64,000 nucleotides of DNA from contig JAGNKU010000003.1 in assembly GCA_017999985.1 (NCBI GenBank), positions 62,001 to 126,000 on the forward strand, read 5' to 3'. The position numbers and the translations under genes are program-made. The stretch comes from Phycisphaerae bacterium. Lineage in GTDB: Bacteria; Planctomycetota; Phycisphaerae; UBA1845; Fen-1342. This document shows positions 32,840 to 43,068 of this stretch, in pieces (within the stretch, counting starts at the first letter, position 1; each line of letters begins with the position of its first letter). Below the pieces are notes generated by a model, which saw nothing but the letters and a program-made list of their open reading frames with translations, had not been told where the DNA came from and did not search any database.

Positions 32840-33760
32840 CTAGGGCGTTATCGGTGGTCGATTGGCCGGGAACTTCTCCGCCCAGCGGTCGACACCTATA
32901 AAACTGCCACAATGACCGTCGAAATACAGGAGGTTCGTCTCGCGGTCACGCTTGTGATACGGCATTCGCGGCAGCGGGTTATGCGACATGCCCACCGGGT
33001 TCAGCGGGTTCGCCGCCGCGAGCTGCCACGGACCCAGCATCGTATCCTCGAAGACGCCGGGGCGGATCATGACGCGGCGGAAGCTCCACCACGCGTCGCC
33101 CACGGCCCACTCCTCCCCCACGCGCTTGATCTTTTCGATCTTCTTCGGCGGCTGGTAGCTCGGGCTGTTGGGATCGGCGGCATAGCCGTTGCACCACCCG
33201 GTCCAAGTGACGCCGATATTCGTCCAGCCGTAGAACCACTTGGGGTCGGAGTTCGACCACGAATTGATCACGTAGTTGTACGGGTGCGACCAGCTGGGGT
33301 TGCCGCCGATGTTGGGCAGGAAATTCCTGTCGGGGAAACGACCCACGGCGGTGGGGCAGGTGGCGACGCGGTCCACATATTGCAGCATTTCGTCGTCGGT
33401 GGTGAACATGGAGGAGAGGCGTGCCAGCAGGAACCACGGCCGCTGCGTGTTCGGATCCATGGGGTTGAACTGATCGTCCCCACCCGTCAACCGATAGACC
33501 GGCGGGTGCAGCGGGCCCGGGAGGGTGCCGAGGTGGTCCAGCGCGTACGACATGATGCCCTGGCCCATCGACCGGAGGTTGGCCATGCACTTTATCGCAC
33601 GGGACTGCTCCCTGGCCGCCGTCAGGCTGGGCAGCAGGATCGATATCAACAATGCGATGATGGCGACGACCACCAGCAGTTCAATCAGCGTGAACGCGCT
33701 GACTCCCGTTCGCGCGCCCGAGCGGCGTGACGGGACAGCGGAAATCCATTTCGTGTTCAT
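32840..33760 (-). CDS. Type II/IV prepilin-like protein
   Basis: A 306-residue protein with a prepilin signal: a basic leader followed by 'AFTLIELLVVVAIIALLISILLPSL', the classic methylation motif with Glu at +5. 'AREQSRAIKCMANLRSMGQG' is the usual continuation in planctomycete pseudopilins. The C-terminal part ends with 'LLYFDGHCGSF', which corresponds to the H/D-G motif seen in DUF1559-type and related prepilins. It is expected to be cleaved by a prepilin peptidase and to assemble in a pseudopilus or surface structure. ATG 33760 gives a short leader; another in-frame start lies at 33793. No secretion ATPase or peptidase gene is near. Confidence 0.85.
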   Translation of the reverse strand: MNTKWISAVPSRRSGARTGVSAFTLIELLVVVAIIALLISILLPSLTAAREQSRAIKCMANLRSMGQGIMSYALDHLGTLPGPLHPPVYRLTGGDDQFNPMDPNTQRPWFLLARLSSMFTTDDEMLQYVDRVATCPTAVGRFPDRNFLPNIGGNPSWSHPYNYVINSWSNSDPKWFYGWTNIGVTWTGWCNGYAADPNSPSYQPPKKIEKIKRVGEEWAVGDAWWSFRRVMIRPGVFEDTMLGPWQLAAANPLNPVGMSHNPLPRMPYHKRDRETNLLYFDGHCGSFIGVDRWAEKFPANRPPITP

Positions 33761-34125
33761 GGCGACCCCACGGCGTAGATTTATGGAGCCCATTCTGGCC
33801 TATCTCCATGCCACGTTGGCACGGCCAAACGCACAAAACCCGCTGGTGTGAACCGAGAAATGCCCAGCCCGTTCACACGGCAGCCGGAGTCTCAGTCTAT
33901 CGTTATAACATACTCCGACCGTGGGCGTGACGCAAGCGTAAAACACGCGCGCCGGGCGGGCACTTGGCCGGGCGAACGAGTCCGCGGTGGACGGCACGCG
34001 CATATAGGTCCCATAATCCGAAACTGCTCACGGGGACGCACAGCATGACTTGCCCGGAGGAGGGAGAGCCGAAGCTGCGAGCCGGGGTCGCCCGTCCGGG
34101 GGCTATCGGGCGCCGTGGAACGGGC
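33761..34125. other. Intergenic region, no gene seen
   Basis: About 365 bases between the glycosyltransferase stop and the prepilin start. It contains a locally AT-rich patch around 33895-33925 (TATAAC on the minus strand at 33902-33907) that may hold the prepilin promoter, without a matching -35. Short open frames here show no ribosome sites. Confidence 0.4.
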
Positions 34126-34827
34126 TCAGTCTGCGATGGCGTAGCGGATGATCGAGTAGATGGCCTTCAAACCGTCGCGCCAGGTGATCTTCTTGCCTTC
34201 CTCGTACGAGCGGCCGGAGTAGCTGATCCCAACCTCGTACACCCGCCAACCGCCGCGGGCGACCTTGGCGGTGAGTTCCGGCTCGATTCCGAAGCGGTTC
34301 GAGCGCAGGCGCATGTTGCGCAGGACCTCGGTACGAAACGTCTTGTAGCACGTTTCCATGTCCGTCAGGTTCAGGTTCGTGCACATGTTCGACAGCGTGG
34401 TCAGGAACTTGTTGCCGAGGTAGTGCCAGAAATAGAGCACCCGGTGCTCATCGCCGCCGATGAAACGCGAGCCGTACACCACGTCCGCCCGGCCGTCGAG
34501 GATCGGCCGCAGGAGCTTCGGATAGTCCTTCGGGTCGTACTCGAGATCGGCGTCCTGCACGACGATGATGTCGCCGCGGGCCTCGGTGAACCCCCGCCGG
34601 ATCGCGGCGCCCTTGCCCTGGTTTACGGGCTGCTTGAAGAGGCGGATGTTGGCGTTTGGGAACTGCGTGTCGAGCAGCGGATAGAGCTCCTGCGTGCCGT
34701 CCTTCGATGCGTCGTCCACCAGAATGATCTCGCGGGCGATCTCGACCGGGGCGCCCAGCACGCGGCGCAGCAGTTCAAAGAGCGTCTCGCGCTCGTTGTA
34801 CACGGGTATAACCACGGACAGCATCAT
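34126..34827 (-). CDS. Family 2 glycosyltransferase (DPM1-like)
   Basis: A 233-residue GT-A glycosyltransferase without membrane helices. '[16 protein letters not shown]' opens the fold; '[12 protein letters not shown]' and '[20 protein letters not shown]' carry the nucleotide-binding and DxD-like acidic residues; '[23 protein letters not shown]' and '[11 protein letters not shown]' are shared with dolichol-phosphate mannosyltransferase-like and polyprenol-phosphate glycosyltransferases. It probably loads a sugar onto a lipid carrier. ATG 34827 is chosen over the longer open frame because the fold begins there and an AAGGAG lies upstream. Confidence 0.9.
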   Translation of the reverse strand: MMLSVVIPVYNERETLFELLRRVLGAPVEIAREIILVDDASKDGTQELYPLLDTQFPNANIRLFKQPVNQGKGAAIRRGFTEARGDIIVVQDADLEYDPKDYPKLLRPILDGRADVVYGSRFIGGDEHRVLYFWHYLGNKFLTTLSNMCTNLNLTDMETCYKTFRTEVLRNMRLRSNRFGIEPELTAKVARGGWRVYEVGISYSGRSYEEGKKITWRDGLKAIYSIIRYAIAD

Positions 34828-34862
34828 CGGGGACGGCGTCTCCTTGGGACGTGCGGCGCGCC

Positions 34863-35366
34863 CTACGCCGGTGTCGCCAGCAGCGGGTACAGACCGGCGT
34901 CCCGCGACAGCACCGCCGCGCGAATCTGGCTCCGCAGCGTGAGGATCGGCAGCCGCCACAGGCGCCGAGCCAGCGGCGGCATGAGCTCGAGGCCGGGGTC
35001 GGGTTCGGCGAAGGCGTCAAGCAGGGCCCGCTCGCGGCGCAGCCGATCGAAGTCCGGCCGACGGAATTCCTCCCAGGTCTCCAGCAGCACCGGCAGCAGT
35101 TGCGCGCCGCGGCGGCTAACCCAGTTCAATCCGGCAAAGACGAGCAGCGCGGCGGACTGTAGCTGCACGTCGACGTGGTGGGCGATCATCAGGTGTCGGA
35201 CGGCGGTCGCGGAGCGGCCGCGGTCAAAGCACTGGCAGCCGAGCAGGTAGCGCGTGACGGCGCAGCGCGGCTCCACGAGCACACGCGCTTCCAGCAGGGC
35301 CGTGAGCCGTTCGCTGGGGGTATGCGCGTACCGTTGCAGCAGCTCTGCGAAACGCGGTCGATCCAT
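34863..35366 (-). CDS. Alpha-helical protein, unknown function
   Basis: A 167-residue protein starting '[21 protein letters not shown]' at ATG 35366; the frame upstream is low-complexity and unlikely to be coding. It is mostly helical and TPR-like in rhythm ('[20 protein letters not shown]', '[17 protein letters not shown]', '[13 protein letters not shown]'), with no signal peptide. Its stop is 35 bases before the glycosyltransferase start, so the two probably form an operon. The family is not recognised. Confidence 0.55.
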   Translation of the reverse strand: MDRPRFAELLQRYAHTPSERLTALLEARVLVEPRCAVTRYLLGCQCFDRGRSATAVRHLMIAHHVDVQLQSAALLVFAGLNWVSRRGAQLLPVLLETWEEFRRPDFDRLRRERALLDAFAEPDPGLELMPPLARRLWRLPILTLRSQIRAAVLSRDAGLYPLLATPA

Positions 35367-35582
35367 GCCGTATCCCAACCCGCGCGCCCGGCCACAACGC
35401 CGGACGACAGCGCTGGTTACGCTACTTCGCGGGCGCGGCGGCGTCAACACGTGCGCCGGCGGCGGAACGGCCGCCGCGCCGCCCGCCGTCAGACCAGAAC
35501 GGGAATGGCCCGCCGCGTCCGTCACGAGGCGGGCCATGTCGTCGGTCGCGCGAACTGTTGGTCGGCCGGCACGCGCGCCCGG

Positions 35583-36254
35583 CTAATCCTCCAGGATCTT
35601 GGCGCGGAACAGCGCGCCGCCCACGATGCCCGCGATACTGGGTACCACGAGGAACAGCCATAGCTGCGAGAGCGCCGCGCCACGCACCATCAGCGCGGGC
35701 CCCAGACTGCGGGCCGGGTTTACCGACACGCCGGTGATGTTGATCCCGAAAATGTGGATCACGACCAGTGTGATGCCGATGGCCAGGCCGGCGAGCTGCC
35801 CGGGAGCGCCTTTGCCGGTCGCGCCGAGAATCACGATGATGAAGATCAGCGTGGCGACGAATTCGAAGCTCATCGCGGCGGCCTGGGAATATTCGCCCAG
35901 ATAGCCTGGTCCCCAGCCGTTTTGTCCCAGTTTGCCGGCTGCGTACCCGGCCGAGCCTTTCGCGATCGCCAGGAGCACTGCGGCCGCGACGATGCCGCCC
36001 AGGCACTGGCCGATGATGTAGCCCACCAAGTCCCTGGCTTTCATGCGGCCGGACACGAACACGCCAAGACTGACCGCGGGGTTGATGTGGCAGCCCGAAA
36101 TCGGGCCGATGCCGTACGCGGCGGCGATGAGCGCGAAACCGAAGGCGCAGGCGATGCCGAGCACGCCAACGTCCTTGCCCGCGACCACGGCCGTGCCACA
36201 GCCGAACAGGACCAGGATGAATGTACCGATGAACTCCGCGAGGTACTTGCGCAC
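35583..36254 (-). CDS. aqpZ: Aquaporin Z-type water channel
   Basis: A 223-residue MIP-family protein with six membrane helices and both NPA loops: 'GCHINPAVSLG' (NPA 58-60) and 'GVSVNPARSLGPA' (NPA 179-181). The selectivity filter residues visible are a Phe in helix 2 (38-40), His167 in 'VVIHIF' and Arg182, the set found in water-specific AqpZ rather than in glycerol channels. The GTG start at 36254 has GGGAGG at good distance. The porin gene follows upstream on the same strand, with 45 bases between them. Confidence 0.94.
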   Translation of the reverse strand: MRKYLAEFIGTFILVLFGCGTAVVAGKDVGVLGIACAFGFALIAAAYGIGPISGCHINPAVSLGVFVSGRMKARDLVGYIIGQCLGGIVAAAVLLAIAKGSAGYAAGKLGQNGWGPGYLGEYSQAAAMSFEFVATLIFIIVILGATGKGAPGQLAGLAIGITLVVIHIFGINITGVSVNPARSLGPALMVRGAALSQLWLFLVVPSIAGIVGGALFRAKILED

Positions 36255-36299
36255 GTCAAGTCCTCCCAGGCACGCGTCGGAAAGTAACGGACTGAGTCG

Positions 36300-37832
36300 C
36301 TAGAACGCGACCTGGAGCTGCACGCGCCAGATCAAGGCGTCGTCGTTCACGTTGGCCAGACTGTAGGTCGAGTTTGAAATCGGGACTTCGGAGATCTTGG
36401 TCACGTCGGTCTGCAGTTTGACATTGTGACCCTTGATGTAGTAGTTGAAGCCGCCTGCGTACTCCCAGGTGCCTTCCTGCCCGCCGGACAGCGCCGAGAT
36501 GCCGCCGACGCGGCCGACGACCTCAAACTTGTCTTCCCACCCCGGGATCGGCAGGAAGTAGCCGGTTTGCAGATAGGCGCCGTGCTGCACGTTGGTCGAG
36601 TCGTCGCCGGTGAGCAGATACAACGGCGTGAACGGCGCGTTCGCGGCATTGCGCACGTCAAGCATGCGGACCACGTACTCGCCGGTCAGCGAGAAGCCCT
36701 GGTACTTGAAGCCGGCGTCAATGCCGAACTGGTTGATCTGAAGGCCTTCGGAGGAAGTCAGGCCGAAGCCGCCGTCGCGGAAGAACGTGCGGCGCGGGAA
36801 CGGAATGCGAATCGTGCCGTCGTGCCAGTCCTCGGTGTAGGCATAGTGCATGCCAAAGTCGAGCGCGGGCTGGAGACTGTGCTCGATGTCGCACATGGTG
36901 TCGAAGCGGGCCGGATCGTCGGCGTGGATCGGGCCGCGGCACTCGCCGGCGAGCGCGTGCCACACGAGGCGGGCCAGGATGCCGGGGTTGTTGTCATGGC
37001 CGTTGGCGAGCCAGGTCTCGTCGGTCGTGATGGTCTGGGTGGCGGGGGTGTTCAGCGAATTCACGACGTCGACATAGTACTCAACTTTCTTGTTGAAGAG
37101 CTGGCCCCAGAACCGGATGCCCATGCCGTCGTTCAGCCCGAAGACCGCGTCCATCATCGGTGCCTCAACGAACTGGTACTTCGCGTTCGAGACCGTGTTG
37201 GCCCGCAGGTTGGCCGTCTTGAAGACGCCAGCCCTGATCTGGAACTCATCGACGATGCGGTAGTTGATCCAGGCGTAGCTGAGCACGACATCGAGGTTCG
37301 TCGCGGAGGGCGCGCTGAGTTCGATGAAGTAGGTGAGGTCCTTGCTGTACACGTGGCCGCTGATGTCCAGGTTGATACGCGCGAAGTCGAAGCCGGAGCG
37401 ATCGGTGCGCCGCATGCCCGGCGACAGGTAGCGATTGTGGTCGCGCGTGGCGTAGTACGTGTACCGGAACTGCAACTGGCCATTGAACTGGATCTTGAAC
37501 TTGTCGTCGCTGCTGCGGATGAAGAAGCCGCCGTCGTAGCCGGCCTGGACTGTCGACGGCATCAGGCTCTCGCGGAACTCCTGCTCGCTGAGCACTTCGC
37601 GGATCTGCTGCTTCATCTGCTCGACGCGGGCGGCGTCCAGGTCGGCCTGCTGCGCGGCCGCGACCTGCTGCTCGAGGGCTTCGATCTTCTGCTGCTGCGC
37701 GTCGAGCAAAGCCTCGAGACGGCTGAGCTTGCCGTCATCCGTCGTGGCCTGGTCGTCAGCGCGAACCGGCATCACGATCAGGCCCAGGAACAGAATTGCG
37801 AGCGTGCAGCGGCGGGTGACTTGAGCACACAT
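36300..37832 (-). CDS. Phosphate-selective porin OprO/OprP-like protein
   Basis: A 510-residue outer-membrane protein. A signal peptide ('TLAILFLGLIVMPVRA') is followed by a coiled-coil segment ('LSRLEALLDAQQQKIEALEQQ', to about residue 95) that may cross the periplasm. Then come the beta-barrel strands: 'FKIQFNGQLQFRYTYYA', 'FARINLDISGHVYSKDLTYFIEL', 'LSYAWINYRI...QIRAGVFKT'. The chain ends in 'VQLQVAF' with a terminal Phe, the outer-membrane assembly signal. This layout is that of the OprP/porin_O_P family, so anion or phosphate uptake is possible, but no pho genes are near. ATG 37832 is chosen for the signal peptide. Confidence 0.87.
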   Translation of the reverse strand: MCAQVTRRCTLAILFLGLIVMPVRADDQATTDDGKLSRLEALLDAQQQKIEALEQQVAAAQQADLDAARVEQMKQQIREVLSEQEFRESLMPSTVQAGYDGGFFIRSSDDKFKIQFNGQLQFRYTYYATRDHNRYLSPGMRRTDRSGFDFARINLDISGHVYSKDLTYFIELSAPSATNLDVVLSYAWINYRIVDEFQIRAGVFKTANLRANTVSNAKYQFVEAPMMDAVFGLNDGMGIRFWGQLFNKKVEYYVDVVNSLNTPATQTITTDETWLANGHDNNPGILARLVWHALAGECRGPIHADDPARFDTMCDIEHSLQPALDFGMHYAYTEDWHDGTIRIPFPRRTFFRDGGFGLTSSEGLQINQFGIDAGFKYQGFSLTGEYVVRMLDVRNAANAPFTPLYLLTGDDSTNVQHGAYLQTGYFLPIPGWEDKFEVVGRVGGISALSGGQEGTWEYAGGFNYYIKGHNVKLQTDVTKISEVPISNSTYSLANVNDDALIWRVQLQVAF

Positions 37833-38194
37833 AGGTTGTTCTCCCTCACAGGAACGACAGACCTGTAACGCCAATTCCCGCGCGACCGCAACGCTTGGGA
37901 ATGGCGACAACCACATCAACCGGTACGGAATATCCCGTAACGCGCGTTTTCATGCAAGAGCCTCGTTGAACAATTCGTGTAATCCGTCGGCACACCTGAG
38001 GACATGCTCGGATCCGATTATTCCGTGAGTGCGCACGGGGATGCGCTCGCGGGTACGCCTGCGAAGCAAATCCACGCCCTGGTTGCGTCATGCGTGTGAC
38101 GGAATACCGCCAGTTCTGCACGCAGCGAGCTTTGAATCCACGTCAAGGCATCGCGTCAGGCGCGCGTGGTCAGGCATGCCGGGCGGCAGCCGCG
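37833..38194. other. Intergenic region, no gene seen
   Basis: About 360 bases, somewhat richer in A and T than the surroundings. No open frame has a ribosome site or recognisable product, and no hairpin with a T run was found. Confidence 0.45.
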
Positions 38195-41100
38195 TCAGCG
38201 GGACTCCGCCAGCGCCGCGAGCTGCGTATAGAAGTCCGGCAGGCTCAGCACTTCATCCGGCACGACCAGCCCGGGGAGGGCGACGTAATCGACCAGGATG
38301 AACGGCATGAGATTGTGACCCGTGCTGTCGCCACTGAGCCACGTGTCGGCGGATGACAGCGCGGCGCGCGCGGCGGCGGGCACGAATTCCATGCCCTGCC
38401 CGGCGGCCACGGACAGGCGGATGTGCTCGGCTTCGTGACGCAGGACGACGTGCAGCACCAGGTTACGCGCTCCGCCCACCAGCGGTGCGGTCGCCAGCGG
38501 CGTCTGCGGCATGCCGTAAGCGTAGGAGCACAGCTTGAGCGCGCGGTCGGCCGGGTCGTGATAGACGGAGGCGTAGTTGCACACGTCCTTGTAGATCGTG
38601 AAGAGGTAGCGCGGGGTAGTGCAGTGGGCGAGATCGGCGGGTGAGTTCGTGAGGACAAGCCGGCACGCAAACGTCCAGTCGTCCAGCAGCCCGAGGCTCG
38701 TGAACCGCAGTTGCTCCGGGGCGCGGTCGTTCTCCGTCGTCTCGCTGCCCATCTGCCAGGAGGTGATCGGGACTTCGGCCGCCTGCAGCGCGTCGATCCA
38801 TACTTCGGCGTTATGGCCGCCGTCGGCATTGCTGAGCGAGGCTGTATGCAGCGCATAGCGCAGGGCCGTCGGCGCGCCGATGCTCGTGGGCAGACCCACG
38901 TGCTCAATCCAGTTGCCCGCACGGGCGGAGCCGACGGCGAACTGGGCCAGCTTGTCGGCGTCAAGCGGCACCCACCCGTCGCACCAGCATCCGTAGAAGC
39001 CGCGCGACCTGCCCTTGACGCGACAACGGAAGTAGATCGATCGTCCGTCGGCGAGCCCTGGGGGAAGGGTGCGGGCGACGAGCATGCCCAGGCCGCCCAC
39101 GTCGGCGTACCAGCGCAGCGATTGCGCGCGCTCGTACGCTTGTGACAGGTCCATCTCGTACTCGCCGGCGGTCTTGGGCCAGACACCCGGGTCAGGGCCG
39201 CCGGCTTCTTCACAACCGGAGTGCGCCGCATCGAAGAAGTTGTGCACGCCGGGTTCGAGCAGCGTGCCGGTCGTGCTGGTCAGTTCGAATGGTGTGAACG
39301 CGAAGTGACACTGCTTCGGCGCGAAGGTGCCTTCTCCCGTGAACTGGCAGGTGAGATGCAGCTTGCCGCCGAGATAGCCGGCGAATTGCACGCAATTCAT
39401 GGCATGGCCCAGCCCGCTGACGGGTGCCCGAAACTGGTGAACCGTCGCCCAGTTCAAACCGTCCAGGCTGGCGACGATGACCGGATAGTGCCCCAGCGTG
39501 TTGATGGTCGAATCCATGTTGCAGGCGTAAGTCACGCCCGCGTGCGTGAACATCAGGAACGTGTACTCGCGTCCCGCGCGCGGGTCGAAGGAGCTGACCA
39601 CCGGCACAACCTCCTTGTAGCCCGGGCTGCTCTCGAGCACATCCATATGTGCGACCTGCGAGCCGTCGTCGGCGCCGAGCCAGATGCGGCCGGGATCGCC
39701 GATGTCCTGGAACCAGACCGGCTGCGCGAACATCGCGTCCTGCGCGTGGAACGCCTGCCACGTCAGCCCGTCATCCGTGCTGTGCAGGATGCCCTTGTAG
39801 TAGCCGTCGCCGTGGCCGACGAACCACTGGCTGGTCGCCGCGTGATAGCCGACGGCGTGGAAGTGCGTGATGTCACTCTTGGTGTGGGTGACGGTCCAGC
39901 TCTGGCCGTCGTCGCTGGAGCGGTAGATCTTGTAGGGGTGCCCGACGCCGGGCCCGCCGTACTCGGCCAGGATCAGCGTGCCGTGCGGTGCCTGACGCAG
40001 CCCGAAGTGCGCGGCGGTGACGGCGGGCGACCCGGGCGTGAGTGTGAGGCACAACGACCACGTCTGGCCGTCGTCCGTGCTGCGGTACACGCAGTCGGGA
40101 TCCGTCGTGGCATCAACGACGAGCAGCGTGTCCGCGGCCGTCGCGAACATGTAGGTCCAGAAATGGCTCCAACCCGGTGGGGCGGTGATGGCGATGGGCT
40201 CCCACGTGCCGCCGTCCGTCGTGCGGTACATCCCGCTGGCGCCCTGCCGCAGCGCAAACATGTAGCGGCGGTTCTGACACTGCGGCGCCAGGTCGTAGAT
40301 GCCCAGTGCCTCCTTCCGGCGGACCGCGCCATCGCTGACCGTGGCGACGGTGACGGGTACGACGCGCGGCTGATCGGGTTCGAACGCGGTCAGGCCCCCG
40401 TTATCCGCGAGATACGCGACGGACGCGCGGGAAAAAGTCGCGCGCGCCTCGCGGCGCACATTCGCGGCCGGGGGGCACGCGCGCGGCAGCGAATTCGTGC
40501 TCAGCAGCGTCACGAACGCGTTGATGTCGCTGAACGACGGATACACTCCGTCGGCGTTGATATCGCCGTTGCGCACGTCGCAATCGGGGTACAGGCTCTG
40601 CCACGCCGCGGAATTCGAGAGATACAGCACGAACGCATTGATGTCGCCGAAGTCGATCTGTTCGTCGCAATTCACGTCGCCGAAACAGACCGGCGGCGCC
40701 ACGGTGAAGCTGAAGGTTGCCTGGCTGGTATTCACCTCGGCCGATGCCGTCTCCGATGGCGCCGGCGGTGCTGCGATCGACGTTAGCACGCTCGCGCTGG
40801 CGTTCTGCAGGTGGAAGGTGTATGTCCCCTCCACCGCCGGTGCTGGAAAGGTGCCCGAGAGCACGAGCTGGGGGGCGCCGCTCTGCCCGACCCCCGGCAC
40901 CACGACGGCGTTCTCGCCCATGCCGGTGCCAGGGGGCAGCGGCGTGCCGGTGGTGTTCTGCGCGCCGCCGATCTGGACGAGATCCATCTGGCCGGGCACG
41001 CCGCGCTGCACGCCGACGTAGCCGCTCGGAGCACAGATTTCACCCGGGGGTGTGAAACCCGCCGGGCGATCGAAGTTGGCCAGGGCGGCCGGGATGGAGA

Positions 41101-41353
41101 AGACGTCGCCCTGCGGAATGTCGAACAGCGCGGGGTTGGCGGCGTTCTGGTGCAGGTCGCAACTGAACGCGGCCAGGCCGAGGTTATCGCCCGGCGTGAC
41201 GCTGACCCGGATGGTCCAGTCGATGGTTGTGCCCGCGACCAGTACCCGGCCGTTCCGCGCGGACTCCAGTGCGAACGTGACCGTGCCGCACGCCCACGCC
41301 GGTGCGCACAGGCCGATCATCACTCCCAAACTGTGGACCAAACGCCGGGGCAT
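38195..41353 (-). CDS. Secreted BNR/sialidase-like propeller protein with internal dockerin-like module
   Basis: A 1052-residue protein with a signal peptide. Residues about 22-215 form a beta-sandwich whose 'DWTIRVSVTPGDNLGLAAFSCDL' region recalls cohesin-type domains. A dockerin-like module follows (about 220-295: 'CFGDVNCDEQIDFGDINAFV' and 'NGDINADGVYPSFSDINAFV'). The centre (about 340-700) holds Asp-box/BNR repeats: 'YRTTDGGTWE', 'YRSTDDGQTWS', 'YRSSDDGQSWT' and 'LHSTDDGLTWQ', typical of sialidase-like propellers. The last 350 residues are a further beta-rich, possibly lectin-like region. Catalytic sialidase residues cannot be confirmed by eye, so glycan binding or hydrolysis remains open. 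The downstream stop lies next to a gene-free region. Confidence 0.78.
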   Translation of the reverse strand: MPRRLVHSLGVMIGLCAPAWACGTVTFALESARNGRVLVAGTTIDWTIRVSVTPGDNLGLAAFSCDLHQNAANPALFDIPQGDVFSIPAALANFDRPAGFTPPGEICAPSGYVGVQRGVPGQMDLVQIGGAQNTTGTPLPPGTGMGENAVVVPGVGQSGAPQLVLSGTFPAPAVEGTYTFHLQNASASVLTSIAAPPAPSETASAEVNTSQATFSFTVAPPVCFGDVNCDEQIDFGDINAFVLYLSNSAAWQSLYPDCDVRNGDINADGVYPSFSDINAFVTLLSTNSLPRACPPAANVRREARATFSRASVAYLADNGGLTAFEPDQPRVVPVTVATVSDGAVRRKEALGIYDLAPQCQNRRYMFALRQGASGMYRTTDGGTWEPIAITAPPGWSHFWTYMFATAADTLLVVDATTDPDCVYRSTDDGQTWSLCLTLTPGSPAVTAAHFGLRQAPHGTLILAEYGGPGVGHPYKIYRSSDDGQSWTVTHTKSDITHFHAVGYHAATSQWFVGHGDGYYKGILHSTDDGLTWQAFHAQDAMFAQPVWFQDIGDPGRIWLGADDGSQVAHMDVLESSPGYKEVVPVVSSFDPRAGREYTFLMFTHAGVTYACNMDSTINTLGHYPVIVASLDGLNWATVHQFRAPVSGLGHAMNCVQFAGYLGGKLHLTCQFTGEGTFAPKQCHFAFTPFELTSTTGTLLEPGVHNFFDAAHSGCEEAGGPDPGVWPKTAGEYEMDLSQAYERAQSLRWYADVGGLGMLVARTLPPGLADGRSIYFRCRVKGRSRGFYGCWCDGWVPLDADKLAQFAVGSARAGNWIEHVGLPTSIGAPTALRYALHTASLSNADGGHNAEVWIDALQAAEVPITSWQMGSETTENDRAPEQLRFTSLGLLDDWTFACRLVLTNSPADLAHCTTPRYLFTIYKDVCNYASVYHDPADRALKLCSYAYGMPQTPLATAPLVGGARNLVLHVVLRHEAEHIRLSVAAGQGMEFVPAAARAALSSADTWLSGDSTGHNLMPFILVDYVALPGLVVPDEVLSLPDFYTQLAALAESR

Positions 41354-41527
41354 ACCTTCATCTCCCGCCGCGCGCGGGCCGCGTGCACAGGGTCGCTATG
41401 ATCATCAACCGGGGCAATGCCATTGTATGAAAATCGGCTGGCTGGCTGCAACGCGGCAGCCCGCAGACTACGCCTGGGTGCTGCCGGGTGGTTTGGAGAG
41501 TCACTCGGCCGGGGCAGCGTGCCGCCG

Positions 41528-42988
41528 TCATCCTTTTTTCGGACCGGCTCTGGTTTTGGGCTTATCTTTCGCCGGCGCGGCTTGCCGGGGTTTTGAAAAC
41601 GGCGCCGGGAAAGTGGTTTTCGACGTGACGAGATAGGGCTTCCCGGCGCTGGGCCGGACGCGGATGCCCGCCCAGCGGAGGCGGTCGAAGTCGCGCGTCC
41701 GGGCGGCTTGGGCGAGGCAGACATACAAGTCCGGCTGGACCTGAAGTTCGACCGGCGGCCGCCCGCCCGCCTTCAGAGAGACCGGTTGGTCCCAGTCGAT
41801 CAGCCCGTCGCCAATCCAGACGGTCAGATCGCTCACTTTCTTATGCAGTACGCGGATGTTCTGGCCGTCGATCTCGCCGCTGAGTTCGGCCAGCATGCCG
41901 CGATAATGCCGCGCGACCGCCGCGTCGAGGTCCTCGTCCTTGAACAGGTTTTCGCCCTCGCGCAGGTGGACTGTCTTCTTCTGGTCGGTCCACTGTTCGC
42001 CGGACCATGCGTGGGCTTCGAGCCAGTAGGCTGAACCTTGGCACAGGTGCCGGAACACATGGCGCACCGCCCTCGGATATGGCACGCGCCGCTGCGCGAG
42101 CAGCGCGCGGAGTGCATCGGCCGGGGGATCCACGTCGCTGTGGCCCCGGTCCGACAGCTCGATCATCGTCAACTGCAGGCCGAGCTTCGCGCCCAGCTCA
42201 CGCAGGCCGCGGTTCGAGCCGGCGATTCCGCCGCCGCGGCTTTCGTCGCCCCGCGCGTCCTTCGTGTCGCCTGCCCCCCACACCCCCAGTACCGGCAGGT
42301 GCGCTAGGTTCGGCAGGAACGTCTCATGCAGATGATCGGGCAGAATGATCGTGAAGGTCCCGGCCAGCGGCACGGCGCCGGCGAACTGGTCTGCGTACAG
42401 CACGGCCAGCGTCCAGCTCGTATGCCCGCCCATCGAGTAGCCCGCGACGTACACGCGGTCGCTGTCGACATTCACGGTCTGCTTGATCTTCAACAGTGCC
42501 GCCGGGTGTTCGCCCGTCGGCGGCCACTGCGTCTCCGAGATCACCTGGTCGGCGTAGCCATCCGGCGCGGCGAGCACGTACTGCTCGACGTCGGCGCCCA
42601 GGGCCCGCTGGAAGTAGGCCAGGCTGTTGGTGGCGTGCCCGCTCATCCCGTGCAGCGCGTAGATGACGGGCCAGGCGCGGTGGCAGTCGTAGTCCTGCGG
42701 GATGCGGAGGACGACGGTGCGCGTCGACCCGTCCGGCAGCGGCACCGCCAGCTCAAGCGAACCGGGCTTCAGCGGCTCGAACACTTCGGCCGCGTGCAGC
42801 CATTCGCTCACCCGCGCGCGGTCGTACGCGGGGTCGGCCTGAATGCGCGCGACCAGCTCCGTGCGGCGGGCGGTGTCATCCGTGCGGATGAACTCCCCGA
42901 TGTCGGCGATGATGGCGGCTTCATCGGCGCGGCCCGGCGCGACCGCGGCCCACAACATCATCACAGTGAAGACGGCGTAACGACTCAT
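41528..42988 (-). CDS. Exported alpha/beta-hydrolase (esterase / PHB-depolymerase-like)
   Basis: A 486-residue protein; AGGAGG selects ATG 42988 although the frame stays open upstream opposite folD. A signal peptide ('YAVFTVMMLWAAVAPGRA') is followed by a helical region, then an alpha/beta-hydrolase: 'WPVIYALHGMSGHATNSL' (oxyanion region), 'VYVAGYSMGGHTSW' with nucleophile Ser in GYSMG, 'VLGVWGAGDTKD' (acid) and 'LSDRGHSDVDPP' (His). The C-terminal 170 residues contain a beta-rich domain and end in a Lys/Pro-rich tail. It resembles Esterase_PHB and acyl-peptide-type hydrolases annotated in planctomycetes. The substrate is unknown. Confidence 0.82.
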   Translation of the reverse strand: MSRYAVFTVMMLWAAVAPGRADEAAIIADIGEFIRTDDTARRTELVARIQADPAYDRARVSEWLHAAEVFEPLKPGSLELAVPLPDGSTRTVVLRIPQDYDCHRAWPVIYALHGMSGHATNSLAYFQRALGADVEQYVLAAPDGYADQVISETQWPPTGEHPAALLKIKQTVNVDSDRVYVAGYSMGGHTSWTLAVLYADQFAGAVPLAGTFTIILPDHLHETFLPNLAHLPVLGVWGAGDTKDARGDESRGGGIAGSNRGLRELGAKLGLQLTMIELSDRGHSDVDPPADALRALLAQRRVPYPRAVRHVFRHLCQGSAYWLEAHAWSGEQWTDQKKTVHLREGENLFKDEDLDAAVARHYRGMLAELSGEIDGQNIRVLHKKVSDLTVWIGDGLIDWDQPVSLKAGGRPPVELQVQPDLYVCLAQAARTRDFDRLRWAGIRVRPSAGKPYLVTSKTTFPAPFSKPRQAAPAKDKPKTRAGPKKG

Positions 42989-43068
42989 CGCGACGTCCTC
43001 CTGTTGCCGCCGGCGCCTGGCGGGCCGGCCGCGCATAGTGTAGCCGAAACGCGGCCGGCGCCGCCAAC

